Assembly: GCF_001297705.1 (NCBI RefSeq)
Contig: NZ_LIRF01000008.1
Location: forward strand, 1,143,895 to 1,207,894
Direction of reading: 5' to 3'
DNA length: 64,000 bases
DNA from: Chryseobacterium sp. ERMR1:04
Lineage (GTDB): Bacteria; Bacteroidota; Bacteroidia; Flavobacteriales; Weeksellaceae
The position numbers were made by a program, and so were the translations under genes. Positions 25,602 through 34,648 of the stretch are shown here, in pieces. The notes beneath the pieces are model-generated. The model saw nothing but the letters and a program-made list of their open reading frames with translations. It made no database searches and was not told where the DNA came from. The number at the start of each line of letters is the position of its first letter. Positions within the stretch are counted from its first letter, which is position 1.

Positions 25602-26343
25602 CTCTTAATTCTTTTCCGGTTAATGAAATGAAAACATCTTCTAAGTTTTCGGCACTGGCAACTCTGTTCACCAATTCTTCAGGAGTTCCAACAGCGTGGA
25701 TTTTCCCATGATCAATGATCGCAATTTTTGTACAGAATTCTTCTGCCTCAGAAAGGTGATGTGAGGTGTAAATGATGCACGTTCCTTTTTTATTTAAATC
25801 TAAAAGATAATCAATAATTGCTTTTTTAGATTGAACATCAACGCCAACGGTTGGTTCATCAAGAAACAAGACTTTCGGATTATGAAGTGTTCCTGCTATC
25901 AAATTGCAACGACGTTTCATTCCTCCAGAGAATTGTTCTACTTTTTTATCAGCGAATTTTGACAATCCCATAAGTTCTAAGGATTCATCAATCGCAATTT
26001 TTAATTTTTTATGAGGCAAACCATACAAGCTACCGAAGAACATTAAGTTTTCTTTTGCCGTAAGCGTAGGATATAATGCATATTCCTGAGGAACGATCCC
26101 GATGATCTGTCTTAATTTAAAACCATCTTTTTGGGGAGATAGTCCGTTGATCTTAAAAGTTCCTGACGTAGGTTTTATCAACCCCGAAAGTATAGAAATC
26201 AAAGTTGTTTTTCCTGCTCCGTTGGGTCCCAGTATTCCGTAGATTTCGTTTTGATTAATATTCAACGAGATATCATTTACAGAAAACTCTTCTGCGTGCT
26301 TGTATTTTTTATACAGGTTTTTTATTTCAATGATGTTCTCCAC
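25588..26343 (-). CDS. ABC transporter ATP-binding protein
   Basis: 251 residues with Walker A GPNGAGKTT (39-47), signature FSGGM (138-142), Walker B VLFLDEP (158-164) and the H-loop His (YTSHHLSEAE). Belongs to the CcmA/NatA-type drug and lipid exporters. Forms a transporter with the following permease and is preceded by the BtrH-like gene with one base between them. Confidence 0.92.
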   Translation of the reverse strand: MENIIEIKNLYKKYKHAEEFSVNDISLNINQNEIYGILGPNGAGKTTLISILSGLIKPTSGTFKINGLSPQKDGFKLRQIIGIVPQEYALYPTLTAKENLMFFGSLYGLPHKKLKIAIDESLELMGLSKFADKKVEQFSGGMKRRCNLIAGTLHNPKVLFLDEPTVGVDVQSKKAIIDYLLDLNKKGTCIIYTSHHLSEAEEFCTKIAIIDHGKIHAVGTPEELVNRVASAENLEDVFISLTGKELRDVVV

Positions 26344-26344
26344 G

Positions 26345-27340
26345 TTAAATTGCTTTTCTCAGTTTTTTATAGAAAGCTTCTTCCAGATCAGCAATATGAA
26401 GCATTGATTTTGAAAGCTCCTGATAGATATTGCTTTTTGAATTTCTGTTTTTGTAAACTCTTGCAATATCCACGGCAAAATCTCTCCAAAGATCACCGAT
26501 TGCGGTAATTTCTTTAGACAGTTCTTTTAGTTCATCATTCTTAAGAATTACGGAAGCTTCCTGTAAAAAAGCTCCATAAATAAATCTGAAACCGCCACCG
26601 CCTGTTCCGATTTCCTCTTGCATTCTGATCAATTGGCCCAAATAATGATTGGTCACTTTTGTACCTTTTTTATCTGCCCATTTCGGGATGCTTTTTGCGA
26701 CCCATCTCATGGCTTTTACGCCGATAAGTGGAACGGGAGCCAACATGTTTTTACAAGTATCTTTAATTCCTTTTTTTATGGCTTCTTCTATATTTACATT
26801 CTCAGGAATATAAGTAGGGTAGTACATATGGCCTTTGGGAGGAAGTGCTCCTTTGGCATATCTTACTTTTTCCAATTCGGCTTCAGAAAGGGAAGTGGTG
26901 TAATCCATCACGGGATCACTGATCAAAAATCTTCCGTCTTCTTTTCCGTAAACGACCAAATTGTGGGCGTTGAAATGGAATTTATATTCTTCAGGAAAAT
27001 ACGTAAGGTTAAAAACCCCAACCTGTAAACCTGTTGGGACATTATTTTCTAAGTTTTTCTCTAAAGCTAATTGAGCGTCTTTAGGATTCGAGAATTTTTC
27101 TCTTTTAATTTTAATTCCCAGTCTTTTTGCGGCTTTGCTGAAAATAGCTCCCGGCATTGGCCTGTAGCTGAAGCCTGGGGCGAAATTTACTTTTAAAAAA
27201 GGTAAATACACGAAAAATAACCCTGAACCAATTCCGAAGATCATCGGTTCGCTGAGTTTGAGCCCTTTGTTTATGAGTAAATTAGAGGCAACACCGTTTT
27301 CGCAATGCGCAGTTTGATGGTGTTCAAAATTAAGTTTCAT
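26345..27340 (-). CDS. BtrH N-terminal domain protein with DUF4872-like C-terminus
   Basis: 331 residues. The N-terminus FEHHQTAHCENGVASNLL places Cys13 in the position of the BtrH/papain-like nucleophile, and HFNAHNLVVYG (about 121-131) supplies the His, with DP in LISDPV downstream. BtrH transfers an acyl group from an ACP to an amine in butirosin synthesis, so an acyl transfer from ACP is plausible here; ester formation between the polyene acid and the resorcinol is one candidate. Immediately upstream of the ABC exporter genes. Confidence 0.8.
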   Translation of the reverse strand: MKLNFEHHQTAHCENGVASNLLINKGLKLSEPMIFGIGSGLFFVYLPFLKVNFAPGFSYRPMPGAIFSKAAKRLGIKIKREKFSNPKDAQLALEKNLENNVPTGLQVGVFNLTYFPEEYKFHFNAHNLVVYGKEDGRFLISDPVMDYTTSLSEAELEKVRYAKGALPPKGHMYYPTYIPENVNIEEAIKKGIKDTCKNMLAPVPLIGVKAMRWVAKSIPKWADKKGTKVTNHYLGQLIRMQEEIGTGGGGFRFIYGAFLQEASVILKNDELKELSKEITAIGDLWRDFAVDIARVYKNRNSKSNIYQELSKSMLHIADLEEAFYKKLRKAI

Positions 27341-27358
27341 TCGTTGCTTGATTTTACC

Positions 27359-27390
27359 AAACCTTCAAGGTTTTTAAAACCTTGAAGGTT
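27359..27390. repeat. Palindrome of the AACCTTCAAGGTTT class
   Basis: AACCTTCAAGGTTT, three bases, AAACCTTGAAGGTT. Same class as 6598-6630 and 62088-62120. It lies in the 55-bp gap between the 134-residue gene and the BtrH-like gene and could act as a weak transcription attenuator or an mRNA processing hairpin. Confidence 0.8.
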
Positions 27391-27395
27391 TCTAT

Positions 27396-27800
27396 TTATT
27401 TACCGTTGAAATTTTTTAATTCATCCACTGAAATCCCGAATGCATCGGCATATTTTTTCAGTACGGATTCGCTTAGTGTCTTAAATACTTTCGGTTTTGC
27501 ATGTCTTTTTACTCTCCATTGCCACATTCCGGCGTAGGAAGCAAGAACCTGTAAATCCATTTTGTTCAGTTCCATGAAATAAACAATTGGACTCGCTATA
27601 TTATTGGCAACATCTTGTCTGGCTTCTTCTATTCTTTCATTAATTAAGGCTAAAGATTCATCCAAAGCGGCTTTCTTAACGTCCCAACCAATGCTGTTTG
27701 CCGTTGTATAATTATTGTTTTCATCAGTCACGTATAACACTTCGGTCATATTAGCTGACTTCAAGTTGCTTTCGTCCTGAGGAAGGTCTTGTTTTTTCAT
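27396..27800 (-). CDS. Small unknown flexirubin-cluster protein
   Basis: 134 residues, soluble, no signal peptide. The C-terminus (SVLKKYADAFGISVDELKNF) resembles the last helices of an XRE-type helix-turn-helix, but the N-terminal part does not, and the central MELNKMDLQVLASYAGMWQWRVKRH looks like a small helical bundle. I do not recognise the family. It is cotranscribed with the hot-dog dehydratase upstream (5-bp gap). Confidence 0.7.
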   Translation of the reverse strand: MKKQDLPQDESNLKSANMTEVLYVTDENNNYTTANSIGWDVKKAALDESLALINERIEEARQDVANNIASPIVYFMELNKMDLQVLASYAGMWQWRVKRHAKPKVFKTLSESVLKKYADAFGISVDELKNFNGK

Positions 27801-27805
27801 TCTTT

Positions 27806-28249
27806 TTATTGTTTTACTTCCTGAATAAACAAATTAATCTCAGCTCTAATTAATAATTCATCATTATGAAAAGTCTCACAAAAGATATTGCAGATGTTTT
27901 CATACTGAGAAATCAAAGATGCTTTTGAAATGATCTGGTCACCCACTTTAGGTAAGGCGAAAACTTCAATCTTTTTGATATTGGTAATAAAGCCAATCAC
28001 TTTTGTGTCGGCTTCAGGATTTTCGAAGAAACTTTGTCCAAGAATGGATGAGCAGGTTTGTGCGAGGTTTTCAATTAGCCCCGCTTCAACAAACTCATTG
28101 TTATGAACAAAAATATTGTCCTCGAGTATTTCAAAGGAAGTCACCACTTTTTCTTTAGTCAATTCTAAAATATAATCTGCCATCAACATTGGATGACGAT
28201 GGGGTAAGAATTGATGAATATTGATGATGTTTTTTTCCTTGATTTCCAT
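27806..28249 (-). CDS. FabZ/ApeP-like hot-dog dehydratase
   Basis: 147 residues. The segment IHQFLPHRHPMLMADYI near residues 10-27 is the FabZ N-terminal signature (LPHRxPFLLVD) with the catalytic His, and FVEAGLIENLAQTCSS is the helix motif. It should dehydrate 3-hydroxyacyl-ACP during polyene or DAR-precursor formation. Next to a second, similar gene, so the pair may form a heterodimer. Confidence 0.8.
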   Translation of the reverse strand: MEIKEKNIINIHQFLPHRHPMLMADYILELTKEKVVTSFEILEDNIFVHNNEFVEAGLIENLAQTCSSILGQSFFENPEADTKVIGFITNIKKIEVFALPKVGDQIISKASLISQYENICNIFCETFHNDELLIRAEINLFIQEVKQ

Positions 28250-28254
28250 GAGAA

Positions 28255-28686
28255 TTATTTTACAACAGTTTTCATTTGAGAGTTGGCAATCTCAACATCA
28301 TTCAGTTTCGTAATAATATTGACAAGCGTAACGCCCATTACTTCATTAAGAATAGTAACTTCAGACTTCAGATGATCTCCTACTTTTGGCAATGCCTCAG
28401 CTTCAAAAGACTTGATTGCACCAATATATCCTGTGGGAGCATCTTTTCCCAACAGATAGTATTTGTAGCCGGTGTGTAAAGCCACACTTTGTGCCTGATG
28501 CTCGATCATTCCTGAAGCCTGAAAAATTCCGTTCTGAACAAAAATATTGTCTTCTTTTATTTCAAATCCTGAGATTAGGTGACTTTCAGAATATTCAGCA
28601 ATCTCATTCACCATTACAAAAGGAGATCTTTGTGGAATTAAGCTTTCAACGAAATTTTGATCTGATGTTGGTAGTCTGTTTTCCAT
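28255..28686 (-). CDS. FabZ/ApeI-like hot-dog protein
   Basis: 143 residues from the ATG at 28686, which overlaps the KAS III stop (TAATG); a longer start exists but lies within that gene. VESLIPQRSPFVMVNEIAEY matches the dehydratase N-terminal motif but has Arg-Ser where His-Arg is usual (PQRSP rather than PHRxP), so the catalytic His may be missing. FQASGMIEHQAQSVALH is the helix motif. Probably a non-catalytic partner, or an active enzyme of a different chemistry. Confidence 0.75.
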   Translation of the reverse strand: MENRLPTSDQNFVESLIPQRSPFVMVNEIAEYSESHLISGFEIKEDNIFVQNGIFQASGMIEHQAQSVALHTGYKYYLLGKDAPTGYIGAIKSFEAEALPKVGDHLKSEVTILNEVMGVTLVNIITKLNDVEIANSQMKTVVK

Positions 28687-29825
28687 TAGCAAACCGTTAG
28701 TAATGAACAAGAATATGCAAATCTTCCACTTTCAGGAACACAAAGAAGTATTTTTTCTCCTTTTTTCAATTTCCCTGAGTTCATCAACTCTTCTAAAGCT
28801 ACGAATATAGAGCCGGCACCAATATTTCCGATATCAGAAAGATTATAATACCATTTTTCCCAAGGGAAATCTAATCCTACTTTGTCAAATTCCTCTTTAA
28901 GGCCTTCTTTAAAATACCCTGAAGAGATATGCGCCAACACGTGATCAATAGAATCCGGATCTAAACTGTGTTTGTCAAAAGATGATCTTAAACTTTCTGC
29001 ACCTTTTACCAAGATGTATTTGTCAAGAATTTTAGTGTCTTGTTTTATCGCAAAAATAGACTGCTTCAACCATTCGTCTGAAGGGTAATCTGCCCAAGAT
29101 TTTAAACTTCCGTCTTCTTGTTTCTCACAACCTGCATACATACAAGCTTCGATTTCGTGAGCGTAAGAATAGAAATCAATGAAATCAATCTTCAAAGAGA
29201 TTTCGTTTTCTCTTGGTTTATTTTGTAATAGGAAAGCACCCGCTCCGTCAGAAAGCATCCATCTAAGGAATTCTCTTTTGAAGGCAATAATTGGTCTTTC
29301 TTCCAATAAAATTAAATTTACTGCTTCGTGGTTGAATTTATCAGCGGTCATCCATGCAGACATTCTTTCAGAACCTGCACAAACTGCTGTTTCCTGAACT
29401 CCTGCTTTAATAGATAGGAATCCGTAATTCAAAGCGTTCATCCCCGAATTACAAAGGCCTGTTGCGGTGTTAATCTCAATAGATTTCCCGATGTTTAATT
29501 CCCCATGCACCATAGAAGCGTGTGAAGGCTGAATCTGGTCTGGAGAAGTGGTTCCCACAGACAGCAATTTCATATCTGATTTTTTGAAATTTTCATCAAA
29601 AAGTCCTTCAATAGCTTTTGCGGTAAGCTGTGCATTGGTATGCGTTGGGTTTCCTTTTTTGTCTAAAGCGTAATATCTTGTGGTGATTTTATTGTTTCTT
29701 AAAATAATAGATTTCGCTTTAGATCTCGCCTCATTTATATAGCCAAGATACGTTTCCATTTCATCATTAGAAACAGGCTCATTGGGTAAGTATTTTGATG
29801 CTTTTGTTATAAATACGTCGTACAT
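28686..29825 (-). CDS. darB: KAS III-type ketosynthase DarB (dialkylresorcinol synthesis)
   Basis: 379 residues. The KAS III triad is present: Cys125 (TATGLCNSGMNA), His299 (DHVLAHISSGYF) and Asn334 (LSDIGNIGAG). It is adjacent to DarA, and together these enzymes are known to condense two acyl units into a cyclohexenone/dialkylresorcinol precursor, the alcohol part of flexirubins. DarB forms the first carbon-carbon bond between two beta-ketoacyl thioesters. One base separates it from the DarA gene. Confidence 0.9.
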   Translation of the reverse strand: MYDVFITKASKYLPNEPVSNDEMETYLGYINEARSKAKSIILRNNKITTRYYALDKKGNPTHTNAQLTAKAIEGLFDENFKKSDMKLLSVGTTSPDQIQPSHASMVHGELNIGKSIEINTATGLCNSGMNALNYGFLSIKAGVQETAVCAGSERMSAWMTADKFNHEAVNLILLEERPIIAFKREFLRWMLSDGAGAFLLQNKPRENEISLKIDFIDFYSYAHEIEACMYAGCEKQEDGSLKSWADYPSDEWLKQSIFAIKQDTKILDKYILVKGAESLRSSFDKHSLDPDSIDHVLAHISSGYFKEGLKEEFDKVGLDFPWEKWYYNLSDIGNIGAGSIFVALEELMNSGKLKKGEKILLCVPESGRFAYSCSLLTVC

Positions 29826-29826
29826 T

Positions 29827-30741
29827 CTATTTTAAATTAATTCCTTGTAAATATTTTTTTTGTTTCTGTCTTTTAAACCAAAATATAGGTGTTGTCAGCA
29901 GGTGTAAAACTAAAACGATGGGTGAGATTACCCAGATTGCTGCCATCAAATATACCTTAAAGAATTTTATCAACAATGGTCGTTTTTCTTTTTTCTTGAT
30001 AATCAGGTTAGACCATATGGTGAAAATCTTGTTTCCTACCTTTTCTACTCTTACTAAAAAAGGGCGAATTTCTACGGCTCCGTTTTGTATCAGATCAGGC
30101 TGAAGATTGTCCAAGTCATTGTTTTTAAAATGCTTTTTAATGACTTCTCCGTATTTTACAGAACCAGTAATTTCTTCATCTGAAACGCCTGCTGCGGGAA
30201 GCAACCCTGATTTTTCTTTTTGCCCGGTTGTTAGCCATCGTAAAATGGTTAATACACTTGTATAATTGTCATGTCGGTCTACCAAAGCGATATTTCCGAC
30301 AAGTTTTGATTTCATGTCTTTTAAATACACCTTTAGTTTCTCCTGAGAAAGCATCCACATGTTTCTTGTTGCAGAAATGGTAACTACTGGGGTGTCTTTC
30401 AATAGCTTTTCAGCATATCCGCTTTTCAGGAATGATATAATAGGAATGGAAGGTGTTAAATACCAAACCTGATATCCAAAAATAATAAGGTCATATTTTT
30501 TATTCAACACTTCCTCCGAAGGCGGAAGGATCTCACTTGGGATCTGTAAATAAGATTCCGGAAAGGTGTCGAAGAATACATCGCTCGACCAGGGGAAAGC
30601 AAAGTCTTCCTTTAACTGAATATTATAATACGTAACATTGTATTCTTCTGTATTACTTTCAAACGGTTTTGCAACATTTTTTACAATGTCTTCCAATTGC
30701 CCGGTTTGTGAATAATATATAACAAGTATGTTTTTTTGCAT
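29827..30741 (-). CDS. darA: Dialkylresorcinol condensing enzyme DarA
   Basis: 304 residues. The N-terminus MQKNILVIYYSQTGQLEDIV is flavodoxin-like (YYSQTGQ, phosphate-binding loop), and the sequence ends with a hydrophobic segment (VYLMAAIWVISPIVLVLHLL, ~270-289) that would anchor it to the inner membrane. This pairing of a flavodoxin-like domain and a membrane anchor next to a KAS III gene is the hallmark of DarA. It is thought to complete cyclisation and aromatisation with DarB. Confidence 0.88.
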   Translation of the reverse strand: MQKNILVIYYSQTGQLEDIVKNVAKPFESNTEEYNVTYYNIQLKEDFAFPWSSDVFFDTFPESYLQIPSEILPPSEEVLNKKYDLIIFGYQVWYLTPSIPIISFLKSGYAEKLLKDTPVVTISATRNMWMLSQEKLKVYLKDMKSKLVGNIALVDRHDNYTSVLTILRWLTTGQKEKSGLLPAAGVSDEEITGSVKYGEVIKKHFKNNDLDNLQPDLIQNGAVEIRPFLVRVEKVGNKIFTIWSNLIIKKKEKRPLLIKFFKVYLMAAIWVISPIVLVLHLLTTPIFWFKRQKQKKYLQGINLK

Positions 30742-30783
30742 TAATTTTTTTTATCGGTTACAAAAATATGCTTTTCATATTTA

Positions 30784-33700
30784 TTATGTATGGTGAAATA
30801 CTTTTATTGATTCTGAACTGAATTCCAGTTTATAATTATCATTTTCAAATGAAGTATTTTTTATATTCAGAAAAATAACAATCTCTGGAAGTTCCGTACT
30901 ATTTCTTATATCAAAATTCTCATCAGAAACTAAAAGGACGTTTGCTTTTTTATCGATTTCAGAGAGGTTACTGATGTAATTGATCTTTCTTCTTTTCACA
31001 ATATAACTCTGTTCCGCGATTTCACGTTTTTCGTGATTATTAATTAAACTGAATATTTTTCTGCTTGCTTCCTGTAGCGTTAATAAAACATCTTTTTGTC
31101 CAAAATCATCAGCGATATGTAAAACAACCGCATCTTTTGGAATATGTTTATTCAATTCGAAGTAAACAGATTTATTCTTTTTGAAATCCTTTTTCAGTTC
31201 TTCTACAACATCAGTTTCTTTATATAGGAAGCTTAGGAATAACTTCTTTTTAAAATAATTTTCGTCTTCGATCTGATTTCTCAATTTAGCAAACTCATCT
31301 CTGAAATAGGCATTGATCTTTTTTGTTCTTTCCGAATAGTTTTTACCAAAGCTAAGGTCATCATTGTTAATTCTATCTCCAACTTTTACGGTAATGCTGC
31401 CATCATAAATAATGAAGTCACCTTTTGGTAATACTTCAGAATTTCCATGAATGTAGACAGGAACTATATCTAAGCCAAACTCTTCGGCAATATAAAAGGC
31501 TCCTTTGTGAAATCTTTTTACATCATTGCTATAAGAACGCTCAGCCTCGGGGAAAACCATTAAAGAATAGCCTTCATTTATTTTTTCTCGAAGTTGATCC
31601 ATTCCATTTTCGATACCTTGAGATACAGGGAAGAAGCCTAGAGCTTTTACCAATTTTCCAAAGACAGGAGATTCATATACCCAGTCATTTACTAAATAGA
31701 CAATCTTATGGGTGGCCATTGCCATTGCTAAAGTGTCTAGGAAAGAAGTGTGATTGGCAATAATTACACAGGGCTTACTAAAATCTTCATTCGGATTTCT
31801 AATCACCGTTTTCTTGACAAACGGACTCAGATGTAAAACGGACTTTAAAAATAATGCAATAGACTTTTTGATCGTACTCAACGTTTTGCCTTTTGCTTTT
31901 CTCACAAAGAAATGTCCGAAGAAAGAAAAGAAAATTCCGCCTAAGCCGTAGTAAAAGAAAGATATAATAGAACGTAAGAACAATCTGAAAGTAATAGGCG
32001 AAAGTCCTTTTTTAGCTCTGTTGGTAATTAATAATCTAAACCAGAACGGATATAATGTTGAGGTGATAATAATGACAGAAAACATTCCGATCAAAGCAAC
32101 CAAAGCGAGCGAATGTAAAGCCGGATGTTTGGCGAAAATTAAAGATCCGATGGATAATATCGTGGTGAAAACAGCCAGAATGATTGAAGTTCTATACGTT
32201 GGAAGTTCATTTTTCCCAGTCGTATGCTCTTTTTGCATGGCCTTGGTAAGGAAAATACTGAAATCGTCCCCGACTCCAAAGACTAAGGTACACACAACGG
32301 TGCTGAAAATATTTAATTCTAATCCTAAGAAATAGAGAATTCCCGCAGTTACGACTCCTGTTAAAACAATCGGAAACATCGTAAGAACAGTAAGTTCAAA
32401 ATTTCTAAAGAAAACAATGATCGTTAAAACGATTGCTAATAGTGAGTAATTAATTAACGTATTGAAGTCTCTTTTCAATAAGCCTAAAAAGTTTTCGTTC
32501 ATCTGTTGACGATCGATTGCTAATGCCTCGTGTTTCTTTTCAACATCTTTGATGAAGGCGTCTCTTTTGGTTTCATCTACTTTCACTACATTAGAAACAG
32601 TATAGAAGCCATTTTCATTACTTAAAAACTCGGAAATTTGTAATGCCTTTATTTTTTCGTAGTCTTCTAAGCTTAACGTAGCATAGTCTTTATTTAAATT
32701 GTCATTGAATTGATTAAAAGCCGAACTGTTAAATCCGAATTTGTTTCCATTGCTTATCAATTCAGAAATTGTCTGATTCTTTTTATGACTGTCCCAGAAA
32801 TTTTTCCAGATTTCAATTTTCTTTTGTTGGTCTTTTTCCGATAAAACAACATTTCCAATGGAGTTGTAACTTAATATTTTCCCGTCTTTCTTTTCTTTTT
32901 CAAGGAATTGAGAAAGTTGAGAGTTCCTTGCCAAGGCTTCGTTCTCAGAATTTCCATAAGAAATGGTGTAAATAGATTTTGAAGTAATGTCAGAAAGTTT
33001 CTCCAACTTAGCCTCGCTTATTTTTAAATCTTTTGGAATGTAATTCAGATCTCCAATATCTTCATTAAAACCAACGTGTCTGAAACCAAAGATACACGCG
33101 ATAATAATGATAGAGCAGCCAATAATTAAAGGTTTATTTTTCTCATATGGGTAAGATCCTATTTTATCGATAAAGTTGGTGCTTACTTTTTCGTCCTTTT
33201 GTTTAGGCTTGTAAAGTTGAGGAACGATGATTAATGCCGTAATCGAAGAAAGGATAACGGTAATTGCAGCAAAAAGGCCAAGATCTTTCAAAGCTTCAGA
33301 TCGAACAAAAACCAAACATAAAAATGAAACAGCCGTTGTTGCACTACTTAGAATAATGGGTTGTGTAATCTCTTTATACAGCTCTTCAATATTATTGTTG
33401 TGCTTGTAATGGGTAAGAATATGAAGCGCATAATCTATTGTAATTCCAATCAAGATGGCTCCGACACTTAAAGAAATTGCCGAGATTTTATCTTTGATGA
33501 AGTATAAAATCAATAAAGCCAGTAAAACCGAAAATACAGTCGGAAGAAAAACGATGATTGGTGTAAAGAAATTCCTGAAATAATAGATCAACAATATCAA
33601 AAGCAACGTCATAGAGATGATTACCGTATTCTGAATATCTTTTTTGATCTGTTGAGCATTGGCCACAGCAATTACTGGCGAACCAAAATAACTAAGCTCT

Positions 33701-34437
33701 GTTTTTCCTTTAAACTGTTTGTTGAGGTTATCTTTTATTTCGTTAAGCTGATTGATAAAAGCCTCGTTATTTTTGGTATCATTGCTTTTGTTTTTAGGTT
33801 CAATAAAAAGCAAAAGATTTTTTCCGTCTTTGGTAACGATGTAATTATCTTCAAGTTTAAAGTCTTTGCTGATATTTAAAGCATTCAGTTTTTTGATTCC
33901 CAAAAACGTGATTCCAAGCGGATCTTTTTTTATAAAATCCTTAGTCACCAAGCTTGTCGGTGAAACCAGTGAAACATAATTGTTTTCTACCTGTTTGGCA
34001 ATGCTGTCTTTCTGAAGTTTTCTTTCAATTTCTTTGTAATCGTTTTCATTTAAGAATAAAGGAAGGTTTTGATTAACGAAATCAAAGGTTTCTGAAATTT
34101 CGCTGTCATTTACTTTTCCCTGAACAGAACCTATATATTTTTGTAAAGGGTCAATCTTCTGTAAAAAAGTATCTGCTGTTTCAGAGAGCTGAAAATTGTC
34201 TTCTTTAGATTTATTTTCAATAATGACGATGATCTTATCTGAGAAATTAAGCTGTTTAAGAACTTTTGCAGTAAGATCAGATTTTTCATTCTTAGGGATT
34301 ATCTGGTTAATATCTTCTTCGAAATTAATCTTTGATGCGAAAAATCCACATACCAAAGCAATACTTAAAGTAATAAATACTGAAAGTGTTTTGTTTCTGG
34401 AAATGAGATAATATAGAAATATAAAAAAACGGTGCAT
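30784..34437 (-). CDS. MMPL/RND exporter fused to a PlsC acyltransferase and a Rossmann-like C-terminal domain
   Basis: 1217 residues. Residues 1-~830 form an RND/MMPL exporter in two halves, with membrane bundles around 270-410 and 665-795 and two extracytoplasmic loops. At about 890-1080 is a PlsC domain with NHTSFLD (HX4D, catalytic His/Asp) and FPEAERS. The last ~120 residues resemble a Rossmann fold (HIADDFGQKDVLLTLQEASRK) like a degenerate SAM methyltransferase lacking the GxGxG loop. Such large fusions occur in flexirubin clusters and probably flip and acylate the pigment or its lipid partner. It is the promoter-proximal gene of the minus arm. Confidence 0.88.
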   Translation of the reverse strand: MHRFFIFLYYLISRNKTLSVFITLSIALVCGFFASKINFEEDINQIIPKNEKSDLTAKVLKQLNFSDKIIVIIENKSKEDNFQLSETADTFLQKIDPLQKYIGSVQGKVNDSEISETFDFVNQNLPLFLNENDYKEIERKLQKDSIAKQVENNYVSLVSPTSLVTKDFIKKDPLGITFLGIKKLNALNISKDFKLEDNYIVTKDGKNLLLFIEPKNKSNDTKNNEAFINQLNEIKDNLNKQFKGKTELSYFGSPVIAVANAQQIKKDIQNTVIISMTLLLILLIYYFRNFFTPIIVFLPTVFSVLLALLILYFIKDKISAISLSVGAILIGITIDYALHILTHYKHNNNIEELYKEITQPIILSSATTAVSFLCLVFVRSEALKDLGLFAAITVILSSITALIIVPQLYKPKQKDEKVSTNFIDKIGSYPYEKNKPLIIGCSIIIIACIFGFRHVGFNEDIGDLNYIPKDLKISEAKLEKLSDITSKSIYTISYGNSENEALARNSQLSQFLEKEKKDGKILSYNSIGNVVLSEKDQQKKIEIWKNFWDSHKKNQTISELISNGNKFGFNSSAFNQFNDNLNKDYATLSLEDYEKIKALQISEFLSNENGFYTVSNVVKVDETKRDAFIKDVEKKHEALAIDRQQMNENFLGLLKRDFNTLINYSLLAIVLTIIVFFRNFELTVLTMFPIVLTGVVTAGILYFLGLELNIFSTVVCTLVFGVGDDFSIFLTKAMQKEHTTGKNELPTYRTSIILAVFTTILSIGSLIFAKHPALHSLALVALIGMFSVIIITSTLYPFWFRLLITNRAKKGLSPITFRLFLRSIISFFYYGLGGIFFSFFGHFFVRKAKGKTLSTIKKSIALFLKSVLHLSPFVKKTVIRNPNEDFSKPCVIIANHTSFLDTLAMAMATHKIVYLVNDWVYESPVFGKLVKALGFFPVSQGIENGMDQLREKINEGYSLMVFPEAERSYSNDVKRFHKGAFYIAEEFGLDIVPVYIHGNSEVLPKGDFIIYDGSITVKVGDRINNDDLSFGKNYSERTKKINAYFRDEFAKLRNQIEDENYFKKKLFLSFLYKETDVVEELKKDFKKNKSVYFELNKHIPKDAVVLHIADDFGQKDVLLTLQEASRKIFSLINNHEKREIAEQSYIVKRRKINYISNLSEIDKKANVLLVSDENFDIRNSTELPEIVIFLNIKNTSFENDNYKLEFSSESIKVFHHT

Positions 34438-34458
34438 TGCGTTATGAAATCAAGTTTG

Positions 34459-34488
34459 CAAATTTAATTTTTTAAGTATAAGTTCAAA
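34459..34488 (-). promoter_or_regulatory. Promoter of the minus-strand flexirubin arm
   Basis: Read on the minus strand: TTTG (34488-34485), 18 nt, TAAATTTG (34466-34459), a good match to the Bacteroidota consensus. The -7 box ends 22 bp before the exporter ATG. Downstream genes down to 13.7 kb are closely spaced with no other clear promoter, so this may drive a ~20-kb transcript, broken only by palindromic repeats. Confidence 0.65.
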
Positions 34489-34520
34489 AGATTTAATATA
34501 TAAAGTTTTAGCTTAAAATA

Positions 34521-34553
34521 TTCGGGACGAAATAAAAAAAAAATCTACTTTTG
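34521..34553 (+). promoter_or_regulatory. Putative promoter for the polysaccharide locus
   Basis: TACTTTTG at 34546-34553 is a perfect -7 box; TTCGGG at 34521 is a weak -33 candidate about 21 nt upstream. It is divergent from the flexirubin promoter and about 95 bp before the EpsG-like ATG. Confidence 0.55.
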
Positions 34554-34648
34554 CAGAAGTTCCCTATTGATGAAAAAAAAATATAAAAAAACTTTTGAGT
34601 AATGAACTTGGTTTTTGATATGTTTTTAAAACACAGATACATTAAATA

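Noticed and set aside
32021..32335. 104-residue open frame antisense to the MMPL exporter
   Set aside because: The exporter frame is fully coherent with membrane segments; the antisense frame has no recognisable domain.
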